Positions 1-5,681 are shown, counted from the stretch's first letter. The stretch: DNA of 8,095 nucleotides from Saprospiraceae bacterium (GCA_020436865.1 JAGQXA010000178.1:1-8095), one strand, 5' to 3'. Numbers and translations are program-made. Notes: generated by a model not told the origin, from the letters alone.

Positions 1-1568
1 AAACCGACCTCACTGTTCCAGCTGAGTTCGGGGTCCAGTTCGTAAACTACGCCTGCGCTCGTAATGGCGTCGACGATGCGCGGCGGAGCGAATCCGCGGT
101 GGATCCCTCCGAAGATCGTCCAGCGGTTGTTCAGGTTATAGTTCAATCCGAAGCCCGGGATCAGTTGGGAGACCTGGCTGTCGGAGGAGATCAGGGTGTC
201 GAGGCCGGACGTTCGGAAGATCTCGCGTTCGAACCGGTAGTGCTCGATGCGTAGGCCGATCGAAAGGCGCCAGTTGGGGCTCAGGTCGATCTGGTCTTGT
301 ACAAAGGCGCTGAGCGCTTGCCCCCGTCGGGCTTCGTCGTTGAGGAGGTCGCCGGAACGGGCATCCGCCTTTTGGCCGTTGACCCGTTGCTCCAGGCCAA
401 TTTCGTAGTGAAAGCGTAGGCCGGCATCGAGTTTGTTTTGCAAGCCCCGCACTGGAAAAAAGGCTGTCAGGCGGGGCTCGATGCCGGCTACGGCAAACTG
501 ACGGTTGCGATGCCCATTCGACCCCAGCATATAAATGGCGCCGCCGCTGATGTTCTGGTCGCCCCAAACCACTCCGGTCTGCCCCGGACTTGCCGGATCG
601 TAGGTGAAATCCTGTCGTTGCCAGTTGCGAACGGTCTGGTATCCGTAGGCGATCGTTTTGAGTTTCAAAGAAGGCCGGAATCGCAGCTCATGGCTGAGGC
701 TGGCCGAGATCCGCTCGACGTCGAGCCGGTCGTCGGGGGCCAGCACCTGATAGTCCTGACCTCCGGAGTCGTACATGCTTTGCGTCAGGCCGACATAGGT
801 GGAATTCGAGTGCTCCCGGTAGTATCCGAGCTTGAGACCGGCAGTAGACCTTTCACTAAGCTGTAAGCGCCATTTGCCGCTCAGGTCGTGCAAGCGGAAG
901 GAGGTCGGGCCGATCTCGTCGCCGCGCTTGTGCAGGTAGTTTAGCTGGAATCCGGCGTTGCCGAAGGTGTTTCCATAGCCCGCCAGGCCGCTGAAGTAAC
1001 CGCCCTGTCCTCCCTGCAAACGGATCCGCCCACTGCTCTCCGAAGGCGGATCGGCGGTGATATAGTTGATCACTCCGCCTACGGTTTGCGGACCGAAGAG
1101 GATCTGCCCGCTACCTTTCAGAACCTCTACGCTTTCCATGCGGTCCATCGCCGGCGTGTAGTACATCTGGGGTTCGCCATAGGGATTCAGGGCGACGGGC
1201 GCCCCGTCTTCCAGGATCAGGACCTTCCCACTCCGGTCGGGATCCAACCCGCGTATGCCGATGTTGGCGCGAAGTCCGAGACCCTCTTCATCGACGACAT
1301 GCAGACCGCTGATCGTTCGAAAGACTTCGTTGCCGCTGATCGGCTGAATGGCGCGGATCGTCTTGGCAGGAATGAAGGCGGCGGAGCCCGGAATATCGCT
1401 CAGTAAAGTGGGTTTTGTTCCCAGAACCCTGACCGAAGGAATGTCGTACCCTTGCACCGGGGCCTGGTTCAGGCTGTCCTGATTTGCAGCGGGCGGTTGG
1501 GCCGGTAGGGCCATTGTCAGACCGAGAAGGAGAAGCAAACACGACAGGAGGGGTAGCGTCTTGAGCAT
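1..1568 (-). CDS. TonB-dependent outer-membrane receptor, FecA-like (3' end cut by window)
   Basis: I translated this frame by hand from the ATG at 1568 down to base 3: 522 residues with no stop, so the C-terminal part of the barrel lies outside the window (such receptors are usually 700-800 residues). The start gives a signal peptide: a leucine-rich core at residues 5-21, then ALPAQ, with likely cleavage after A23. A TonB-box-like stretch SVRVLG is at 45-50. The plug domain (about 50-175) has GIRGLDPDRSGKVLILEDG (104-122), PYGEPQMYY (129-137) and EVLKGSGQILFGPQTVGGV (148-166), the pattern of FecA-type receptors. The barrel follows, with HRGFAPP at 490-496, another FecA-class hallmark. The family imports metal chelates such as ferric citrate by TonB-driven transport; the ligand here is not shown by the sequence. 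No N-terminal carboxypeptidase-like domain or STN signalling domain is present, so direct FecR-style signalling is unlikely. It has its own promoter and three dyads upstream. Confidence 0.93.
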   Translation of the reverse strand, partial: MLKTLPLLSCLLLLLGLTMALPAQPPAANQDSLNQAPVQGYDIPSVRVLGTKPTLLSDIPGSAAFIPAKTIRAIQPISGNEVFRTISGLHVVDEEGLGLRANIGIRGLDPDRSGKVLILEDGAPVALNPYGEPQMYYTPAMDRMESVEVLKGSGQILFGPQTVGGVINYITADPPSESSGRIRLQGGQGGYFSGLAGYGNTFGNAGFQLNYLHKRGDEIGPTSFRLHDLSGKWRLQLSERSTAGLKLGYYREHSNSTYVGLTQSMYDSGGQDYQVLAPDDRLDVERISASLSHELRFRPSLKLKTIAYGYQTVRNWQRQDFTYDPASPGQTGVVWGDQNISGGAIYMLGSNGHRNRQFAVAGIEPRLTAFFPVRGLQNKLDAGLRFHYEIGLEQRVNGQKADARSGDLLNDEARRGQALSAFVQDQIDLSPNWRLSIGLRIEHYRFEREIFRTSGLDTLISSDSQVSQLIPGFGLNYNLNNRWTIFGGIHRGFAPPRIVDAITSAGVVYELDPELSWNSEVG

Positions 1569-1577
1569 TTGATTGGA

Positions 1578-1594
1578 TTTAGATTTATTCTAAA
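1578..1594. promoter_or_regulatory. AT-rich inverted repeat in the receptor leader, candidate operator
   Basis: TTTAGATTTATTCTAAA is a perfect 6-5-6 inverted repeat lying just downstream of the predicted transcription start of the receptor gene. A repressor bound there would block transcription. Iron-responsive repressors (Fur or DtxR types) commonly control such receptors, but the sequence does not match a Fur or DtxR box that I recognise. The arms are too AT-rich for a stable RNA hairpin, so a protein site is the better reading. Confidence 0.45.
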
Positions 1595-1602
1595 CAATGT
1601 CG

Positions 1603-1633
1603 CAAAGGTAGACGCTGGAAAGCAGCGGTACAA
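1603..1633 (-). promoter_or_regulatory. Bacteroidota-type promoter for the TonB-dependent receptor
   Basis: On the minus strand the -7 element TACCTTTG lies at 1610-1603 and the -33 element TTG at 1633-1631, separated by exactly 20 bp. This fits the Bacteroidota consensus TTG-N19-21-TAnnTTTG. Transcription would begin near 1597-1599, giving a leader of about 30 nt before the ATG at 1568. The ten bases TACCTTTGCG are identical to those in the purM promoter. Confidence 0.8.
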
Positions 1634-1638
1634 TACCG
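1626..1638. promoter_or_regulatory. Inverted repeat enclosing the -33 element, candidate operator
   Basis: CGGTA-CAA-TACCG is a perfect 5-3-5 dyad whose 3-bp centre (1631-1633) is exactly the TTG -33 element of the receptor promoter, read on the minus strand. A protein bound here would compete directly with sigma factor. The arms are short, so chance is a real alternative. Confidence 0.35.
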
Positions 1639-1655
1639 TATTCTGGGCAGGGACA

Positions 1656-1671
1656 TACCTAAGATTAGGTA
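1656..1671. promoter_or_regulatory. 7-2-7 palindrome TACCTAA-GA-TTAGGTA upstream of the receptor promoter
   Basis: This is a perfect inverted repeat of 7-bp arms with a 2-bp spacer. Heptamers in 7-2-7 array beginning TAC and ending GTA are the known geometry of NarL-family sites (NarL heptamer TACYYMT); here the last base of each heptamer differs. It lies 26 bp downstream of the stop of a NarL-type regulator gene and is centred about 65 bp upstream of the predicted receptor transcription start, a usual activator position. It could also fold as a 6-bp hairpin with an ATCT loop, but no T-tract follows, so a terminator is less likely. Confidence 0.45.
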
Positions 1672-1696
1672 GCAGGAAGGATGTTAGACCGGCAGG

Positions 1697-2353
1697 TTAT
1701 GGGGTAACCAAGCCCTGATTGAAGGCATAGCGCACGAGTTCCGAAGCCGTACCGATCCGGAGTTTGCGCATGATGTTCTTGCGGTGGGTATACACCGTAT
1801 GAGTGCTCAACTTGAGTTCGGCCGCGATCTGTTTGGCGACCAGTCCGCTTGCGATCAGGCGAACGATCTCCACCTCGCGTGGCGTCAGGGGGGTGGGGGT
1901 GCAATCGTCCTCTTTGCCAAACGATCGCTCCAGGATGTGATTGATAATGTTATTGCAAAAGAATTTCTCGCCCCGGGCCGTCGCATAGATCGCGTCAATG
2001 ATCTCTTCTTCTCCGCATTCCTTGGTCAGGAAGCTATTGATCTCCTGCTCGATGGCCTGGTAGATCCGGCTCCGGTCGCTATCGCTGCTGATCACCAATA
2101 TCCGGCACTCCGGAAAATCCCTGCGCACCGCCATGACGGTTTCCAGTGTAAAATGTTCCGGCTGGTTATAGTCCAGCACCAAAACATCGGGCAATTCTTT
2201 CTGCAGGCAGGCGATCAGTTCTTCTTCAGAGGTCGCCTCTCCGATCAGATCGACCTCGCCGACATCCGCCAGCAAGCAGCATAGGCCGTAGCGACTGAGA
2301 AACTGCGCGTCGGCCAAAAGGACCTTGATCGGCTTGACAATGGATCTTGGCAT
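1697..2353 (-). CDS. NarL/FixJ-family response regulator (receiver + LuxR-type HTH)
   Basis: This 218-residue protein has the standard two-domain layout. The receiver (about 9-127) carries the phospho-acceptor D61 in LVLDYNQPE, S89 at the switch Ser/Thr position, and the conserved lysine K111 in FLTKE. The metal-binding acidic pair is incomplete: the usual Asp-Asp is D15-A16 in LLADAQF. The LuxR-type helix-turn-helix (about 152-218) is typical, with LTPREVEIVRLIASG at 156-170 and the recognition helix around TVYTHRKNIMRKL (186-198). It is a cytoplasmic DNA-binding regulator, presumably switched by phosphorylation from a histidine kinase that is not in this window. Seven cysteines (25, 26, 49, 83, 113, 133, 151) are many for this size. 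It lies upstream of the receptor gene on the same strand and may control it; the sequence does not prove this. The ATG at 2353 fits the promoter just upstream; no alternative start keeps the first beta strand. Confidence 0.93.
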   Translation of the reverse strand: MPRSIVKPIKVLLADAQFLSRYGLCCLLADVGEVDLIGEATSEEELIACLQKELPDVLVLDYNQPEHFTLETVMAVRRDFPECRILVISSDSDRSRIYQAIEQEINSFLTKECGEEEIIDAIYATARGEKFFCNNIINHILERSFGKEDDCTPTPLTPREVEIVRLIASGLVAKQIAAELKLSTHTVYTHRKNIMRKLRIGTASELVRYAFNQGLVTP

Positions 2354-2372
2354 CGGAAAAGGAATTCTTCGG

Positions 2373-2403
2373 CAAAAATAGCGGCAAAGGCTTGCTTTGC
2401 CAA
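2373..2403 (-). promoter_or_regulatory. Bacteroidota-type promoter for the response regulator
   Basis: On the minus strand TATTTTTG (2380-2373) matches the -7 consensus TAnnTTTG, and TTG (2403-2401) lies 20 bp upstream of it. The predicted start of transcription, near 2367-2369, leaves a leader of about 15 nt before the ATG at 2353. A perfect dyad fills the spacer, and an 11-bp-period direct repeat abuts the -33 element on its upstream side. Confidence 0.72.
2383..2401. promoter_or_regulatory. Inverted repeat between -33 and -7 of the regulator promoter
   Basis: GGCAAAG-GCTTG-CTTTGCC is a perfect 7-5-7 inverted repeat that occupies almost the whole spacer of the response-regulator promoter. 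A protein bound here would be expected to occlude RNA polymerase. A second, overlapping dyad (GCTTG 2390-2394 with CAAGC 2401-2405) uses part of the same bases. The protein is unknown. Confidence 0.4.
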
Positions 2404-2405
2404 GC

Positions 2406-2425
2406 TAATTTAGACTTAATTTAGA
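2406..2425. repeat. Tandem 9-bp direct repeat TAATTTAGA, 11-bp period
   Basis: TAATTTAGA occurs at 2406-2414 and again at 2417-2425 with CT between. The 11-bp period is about one helical turn, so two protein subunits could bind on the same face. The pair sits directly upstream of the -33 element of the response-regulator promoter, where activators usually bind. The 8-mer ATTTAGAT at 2419-2426 recurs at 1577-1584 in the receptor leader. Confidence 0.45.
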
Positions 2426-2443
2426 TAAACGAGCGCCCTTCGG

Positions 2444-2459
2444 CGGCGGATGTCCGCCG
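2444..2459. repeat. GC-rich inverted repeat abutting the purM -33 element
   Basis: CGGCGGATGTCCGCCG is a perfect 7-2-7 dyad that ends two bases before the TTG of the purM promoter. It lies upstream of that promoter and of the divergent one, so it would be in neither mRNA and an RNA hairpin role is unlikely. It could be an operator or a chance product of local GC richness. Confidence 0.3.
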
Positions 2460-2460
2460 G

Positions 2461-2490
2461 TTGCTATTCGGGCATTTTGCTTTACCTTTG
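2461..2490 (+). promoter_or_regulatory. Bacteroidota-type promoter for purM, start of transcription at or near the ATG
   Basis: TTG (2461-2463), a 19-bp spacer and TACCTTTG (2483-2490) match the phylum consensus. Only four bases (CGGC) separate the -7 element from the ATG at 2495. With usual spacing, transcription starts at or within a few bases of that ATG, so the mRNA should be leaderless or nearly so. Confidence 0.75.
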
Positions 2491-2494
2491 CGGC

Positions 2495-3670
2495 ATGTCC
2501 GATCAACTGAAGTACGACCGCCGGGGCGTGTCCGCGAATAAGAGCGAGGTCCACGCAGCCATCCAACATCTCGACAAGGGGCTTTTCCCGAACGCCTTCT
2601 GCAAGATCCTGCCGGATATCGTCGGCCAGGACGATCAATATTGCAACATTATGCATGCCGATACGGCGGGCACCAAAACCAGCCTGGCCTATTTGTATTG
2701 GCGGGAGACGGGCGATCTGAGCGTTTGGGACGGGATCGCACAGGACGCCATCGTGATGAACCTCGACGACATGGCCTGCGTCGGTTGCGTGGATCAGATC
2801 GTGCTGTCGTCGACCATCGGGCGCAACAAGAATCTCATCCCCGGCGAGGTCATTACCGCCCTGATCCGGGCCACTTCCAATTTTGTGGAACAGATGGCGG
2901 AATATGGCGTACACATTCACCTGGCGGGGGGCGAAACGGCCGATGTGGGCGATATTGTTCGAACCGTCGATGTGGGCTACACGGCCTTCGCGCGCCTGCG
3001 ACGCGACGAGTTGATCGTCAATCAGATCCAGGCCGGCGATGTGATCGTCGGCTGGAGTTCTTCCGGACAGGCCACCTATGAAACCTCCTACAACGGCGGT
3101 ATGGGCAGCAACGGATTGACCTCCGCCCGGCACGATGTGCTCGAGCGCCGCTACGCCCGGGAATTCCCGGACAGTTACGATCCCAACACTCCGGAAGAAG
3201 TGATCTACGTCGGAAGCCGTACGCTGACCGAGACGATCGTCGCCGAAGGGCACTCGCTGCCGGTCGGCAAATTGATCCTCTCGCCGACCCGTACCTACCT
3301 GCCTCCTTTGCAACGGCTCCTTCGCACGAGTCGCAAGGCCATTCACGGGATGATCCACTGCACCGGCGGGGCGCAGACGAAGGTCCTGAAGTTTGTCCGC
3401 GACAAGCGGATCATCAAGGATAACCTCTTCCCGACGCCGCCGCTGTTCGAACTGATCCGGAAAGAATCCGGTACTTCCTGGCGGGAAATGTACCAGGTGT
3501 TCAACATGGGGCACCGTCTGGAGATCTATCTGCCGGAATCGGAGGCAGGGGCGGCCATCGAAGCCGCAAAGGCATTCGGGATCGATGCGCGGATCATCGG
3601 CAGGGTAGAAGAGGCCTCCGGCGAAACGGTCGAATTGCACGCTCCCCACGAAGTTTTTGAATACCGTTGA
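2495..3670 (+). CDS. purM: Phosphoribosylformylglycinamidine cyclo-ligase (AIR synthase)
   Basis: PurM closes formylglycinamidine ribonucleotide to aminoimidazole ribonucleotide with ATP, the fifth step of de novo purine synthesis, in the cytoplasm. The 391-residue protein is longer than the E. coli type (about 345) and matches the form I know from Bacteroidota, which begins RGVSAxK...VHxAI...LDKGL. Visible motifs are HADTAGTKTSLAY (54-66, nucleotide/substrate loop), MNLDDMACVG (88-97), STIGRNK (106-112), GGETADVGD (145-153), NGGMGSNGLTSARHD (200-214), SPTRTY (263-268), CTGGAQTKVL (289-298) and FNMGHR (336-341), spanning the N- and C-terminal AIR-synthase domains. I chose the ATG at 2495 because it begins at the family's usual N-terminus and lies four bases after the -7 element; the in-frame ATG at 2450 is upstream of the promoter. 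rtcB follows after 35 bp on the same strand. Confidence 0.95.
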   Translation: MSDQLKYDRRGVSANKSEVHAAIQHLDKGLFPNAFCKILPDIVGQDDQYCNIMHADTAGTKTSLAYLYWRETGDLSVWDGIAQDAIVMNLDDMACVGCVDQIVLSSTIGRNKNLIPGEVITALIRATSNFVEQMAEYGVHIHLAGGETADVGDIVRTVDVGYTAFARLRRDELIVNQIQAGDVIVGWSSSGQATYETSYNGGMGSNGLTSARHDVLERRYAREFPDSYDPNTPEEVIYVGSRTLTETIVAEGHSLPVGKLILSPTRTYLPPLQRLLRTSRKAIHGMIHCTGGAQTKVLKFVRDKRIIKDNLFPTPPLFELIRKESGTSWREMYQVFNMGHRLEIYLPESEAGAAIEAAKAFGIDARIIGRVEEASGETVELHAPHEVFEYR

Positions 3671-3705
3671 ACTAATTCTCCGCCCTTCTTGTAATACCCT
3701 TCGCT

Positions 3706-5109
3706 ATGGCGAAGAAACTCAAATTGCGCGGTAAAGACCTCCTTCGGTTGGGCTACCCGGAAGGGAAGGTCATCGGCTTGGCCATTAACCTCATGTTGGA
3801 GAATTACCGGCGCGAGGACCTTGGGAGCGTGTTGGGCTTGTTGAGCTCCGTTTTGAACGAACCGGAGAAATACCGGAACGACCCTGTGCTGGGACGGATC
3901 GTCGCCGAACTGCATCCGCCGCAGCGCGAACCGGTCGACTGCCTTGCCCTGGAAGATCGCGCACTCGACTATCCGGTCTACGGAAGCGGAGGGATCGAAG
4001 CGGGCGCCCACCGGCAAATGGAAGTTGCCATGCGATTGCCGGTGGCCGTTGCCGGCGCGCTGATGGCCGACGCCCACCAGGGCTACGGCCTTCCCATTGG
4101 CGGAGTCCTCGCCACCGAAAACGCCGTGATCCCGTACGGCGTAGGCGTGGATATCGGCTGTCGAATGTGCCTGACCTTGTACGATCACCCTTCGACCATG
4201 TTGGACGAAAAGCGCGAGCAGCTTACCCGGATGCTCGGCGCTCATACCCGTTTCGGGCAGGATGAATTCGATCGCCCGTACGACGACCCCATTTTCGACC
4301 GACCGGAGTTCGACGAGATCCCGATCGCCAAGCAACTCAAGCAACGGGCCCGCAAACAGATCGGAACCTCCGGTTCCGGAAACCACTTCGTCGAGTTCGG
4401 TTTGGTGCGCCTCGTCGATCCGGGAAACGAACTCGGCTTGCCGGCCGGAGAATACCTTGCTTTGCTTTCGCATTCCGGCTCGCGTGGACTCGGCGCGAAC
4501 ATCGCCCGGCACTATACGAAGCTGGCGATGGAGCGCTGCCCCTTGCCCAAAGAGGCCAAACATCTGGCTTGGCTGTCGCTCGATTCGGAAGAGGGGATGG
4601 AGTACTGGTTGGCCATGAATCTGGCGGGCGATTACGCCTCGGCCTGCCATCATCACATCCATCGGCGGATAGCGGAGGCCCTGGGCCGTAGCCCCCTGGC
4701 CATGGTAGAGAACCATCACAATTTCGCCTGGCGGGAAATACAACCCGACGGACGCGAGCTCATCGTACATCGCAAAGGCGCGACGCCGGCGCAGAAAGGG
4801 GTTTTGGGAGTGATCCCGGGTTCGATGATCGCCCCCGGTTACATCGTGCGCGGAAGAGGGGAGGGTGCGGCCCTGCAATCGGCCTCTCATGGCGCCGGTC
4901 GGGTCATGTCGCGCACGGTCGCCCGTAATTCTATCACCCGGTACGAGCTGAAGAAAGTACTGGAGGAGAATGGAGTGTCTCTGCTAGGCGGAGGCCTGGA
5001 TGAAGCTCCCATGGCCTATAAGGACATTGCGGAAGTCATGCGCGCCCAGGAGTCTTTGGTGGAAGTGGTGGGCACCTTTCACCCGCGGATCGTCCGGATG
5101 GACGACTGA
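3706..5109 (+). CDS. rtcB: RNA-splicing ligase RtcB
   Basis: RtcB is a GTP- and Mn-dependent ligase that joins RNA 2',3'-cyclic phosphate (or 3'-phosphate) ends to 5'-hydroxyl ends, by guanylating an active-site histidine. The 467-residue protein keeps the full signature: MADAHQGYGLPIGGV (120-134), GVGVDIGCRM (145-154) with metal ligands D149 and C152, GTSGSGNHFVEFG (220-232) with H227, SHSGSRGLG (255-263) with H256, HHNFAW (337-342) with H338, and SASHGAGR (392-399), where H395 should be the guanylated residue. No key residue is missing, so it is probably active. No RtcA, archease or PrfH gene is adjacent, so the RNA substrate (tRNA or rRNA repair) cannot be inferred from context. It lies 35 bp after purM and may be transcribed from the purM promoter; a degenerate -7-like TACCCTTC at 3695-3702 lacks a correctly spaced -33 element. 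Confidence 0.95.
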   Translation: MAKKLKLRGKDLLRLGYPEGKVIGLAINLMLENYRREDLGSVLGLLSSVLNEPEKYRNDPVLGRIVAELHPPQREPVDCLALEDRALDYPVYGSGGIEAGAHRQMEVAMRLPVAVAGALMADAHQGYGLPIGGVLATENAVIPYGVGVDIGCRMCLTLYDHPSTMLDEKREQLTRMLGAHTRFGQDEFDRPYDDPIFDRPEFDEIPIAKQLKQRARKQIGTSGSGNHFVEFGLVRLVDPGNELGLPAGEYLALLSHSGSRGLGANIARHYTKLAMERCPLPKEAKHLAWLSLDSEEGMEYWLAMNLAGDYASACHHHIHRRIAEALGRSPLAMVENHHNFAWREIQPDGRELIVHRKGATPAQKGVLGVIPGSMIAPGYIVRGRGEGAALQSASHGAGRVMSRTVARNSITRYELKKVLEENGVSLLGGGLDEAPMAYKDIAEVMRAQESLVEVVGTFHPRIVRMDD

Positions 5110-5119
5110 TCCTTCCCGG

Positions 5120-5168
5120 TTTCAGGTAATTGTCGGCAAGAATCCTCCTGGAAGCGCCCATTTTTTTT
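5120..5168 (+). terminator. Weak candidate terminator after rtcB
   Basis: TTTCAGG (5120-5126) can pair with CCTGGAA (5147-5153) through seven base pairs, one of them G-U, and a run of eight T follows at 5161-5168. The 20-nt loop and the 7-nt gap before the T-run make this a poor intrinsic terminator. The remaining bases between rtcB and the lipoprotein gene show no promoter that fits the consensus. Confidence 0.25.
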
Positions 5169-5217
5169 GCCGATCCCTTATCTTGCAGGATCATTCTTCA
5201 CCAAATCTTATCGTCCC

Positions 5218-5652
5218 ATGCACCGTTTACTGACGCTTTTCGCCCTGCTGACCGGCTTTTCCCTGCTATTCCCTGCCTGCAATTCCGGCGGTGATCCGGA
5301 ATTGGTCGTCACCAACGAGATTACCATCGAAGTCTTTCTTCCCGCGGAAGGCGAAGTCATTTCCATGGCCGCCTCGAACAGCAAGATCGACCTGAAAGTG
5401 CAGGCGCAGGCCGAAGTGGAATTGCACCAGATCACCATGTCCATCTATCCGGAAGGCGACGAAAGCAACCCGATCTGGGAAAATGAAGGCCATGGCGACG
5501 GAAATGAACTCTGGGAGTATGGCGGCGAAGTAGCCCTCTCCAATTTCAATACGATGGGCAACTTCGTACTGCAGGTCACCGCCTGCGGAGAGCACATGTG
5601 TCAGGGCTCGAACATCGTCACGGTATTGCGCAATTTCGAGATCACGCCCTGA
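5218..5652 (+). CDS. Small predicted lipoprotein of unknown function
   Basis: The 144-residue product begins with a lipoprotein-type signal peptide: H2-R3, a hydrophobic core (L4-F18), then LFPAC with the likely lipidated cysteine C21, followed by NSGGDPE. The mature part (about 124 residues) is acidic, has no further membrane segment, and shows alternating hydrophobic stretches such as ITIEVFLP (35-42), SKIDLKVQAQAEVEL (55-69) and NFVLQVTAC (115-123), which suggest a beta-sandwich of immunoglobulin type. C123 and C128 may form a disulfide. A glycine/acid-rich loop (HGDGNELWEYGG, 92-103) is in the middle. The length and pattern recall small Bacteroidota lipoproteins of the DUF4625 kind, but I cannot confirm that. 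I chose the ATG at 5218 because the signal peptide begins there; the in-frame TTG at 5167 would add 17 non-signal residues in front. Its place in the envelope and its role are unknown. Confidence 0.8.
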   Translation: MHRLLTLFALLTGFSLLFPACNSGGDPELVVTNEITIEVFLPAEGEVISMAASNSKIDLKVQAQAEVELHQITMSIYPEGDESNPIWENEGHGDGNELWEYGGEVALSNFNTMGNFVLQVTACGEHMCQGSNIVTVLRNFEITP

Positions 5653-5681
5653 TCCGGCAACAAGGCGCCGAAGGATCAGGG
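5647..5681. terminator. Shared inverted repeat between convergent genes, candidate bidirectional terminator
   Basis: CCCTGATCC (5647-5655) and GGATCAGGG (5673-5681) form a perfect 9-bp dyad with a 17-nt loop, in which GGC (5656-5658) and GCC (5667-5669) can pair further. It spans the 23-bp gap between the lipoprotein gene and purB, and each arm contains one gene's TGA stop codon. On the plus strand a run of six T follows at 5691-5696, nine bases after the stem; on the minus strand no T-run follows. It is therefore a better terminator for the plus-strand gene. Confidence 0.5.

Noticed and set aside
136..1542. Several 80-140-residue open frames on both strands (136-567, 438-866, 1086-1406, 1288-1542)
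   Set aside because: All lie within the continuous receptor frame read from 1568 and show no family signature.
1656..1671. The TACCTAAGATTAGGTA dyad as a terminator of the response-regulator gene
   Set aside because: The stem would be six weak base pairs and no T-run follows on the minus strand; a protein-binding site fits better.
2450..2494. ATG at 2450 as the purM start
   Set aside because: It lies upstream of the matched promoter and adds 15 residues (MSAGCYSGILLYLCG) absent from the family.
2405..3649. A 414-residue open frame antisense to purM
   Set aside because: The purM strand carries the complete conserved motifs; the antisense frame matches nothing I know and ends in the divergent promoter region.
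3695..3702. TACCCTTC as an rtcB promoter
   Set aside because: It differs from TAnnTTTG at two of six fixed bases, and the nearest upstream TTG (3667-3669) leaves a 25-bp spacer instead of 19-21.
3526..4890. A 454-residue open frame antisense to rtcB
   Set aside because: It mirrors a gene with all RtcB motifs, has no recognisable family or promoter, and long antisense frames are expected from codon bias in GC-rich DNA.
5179..5186. TATCTTGC as a promoter for the lipoprotein gene
   Set aside because: It matches the -7 element only partly and no TTG lies 19-21 bp upstream.
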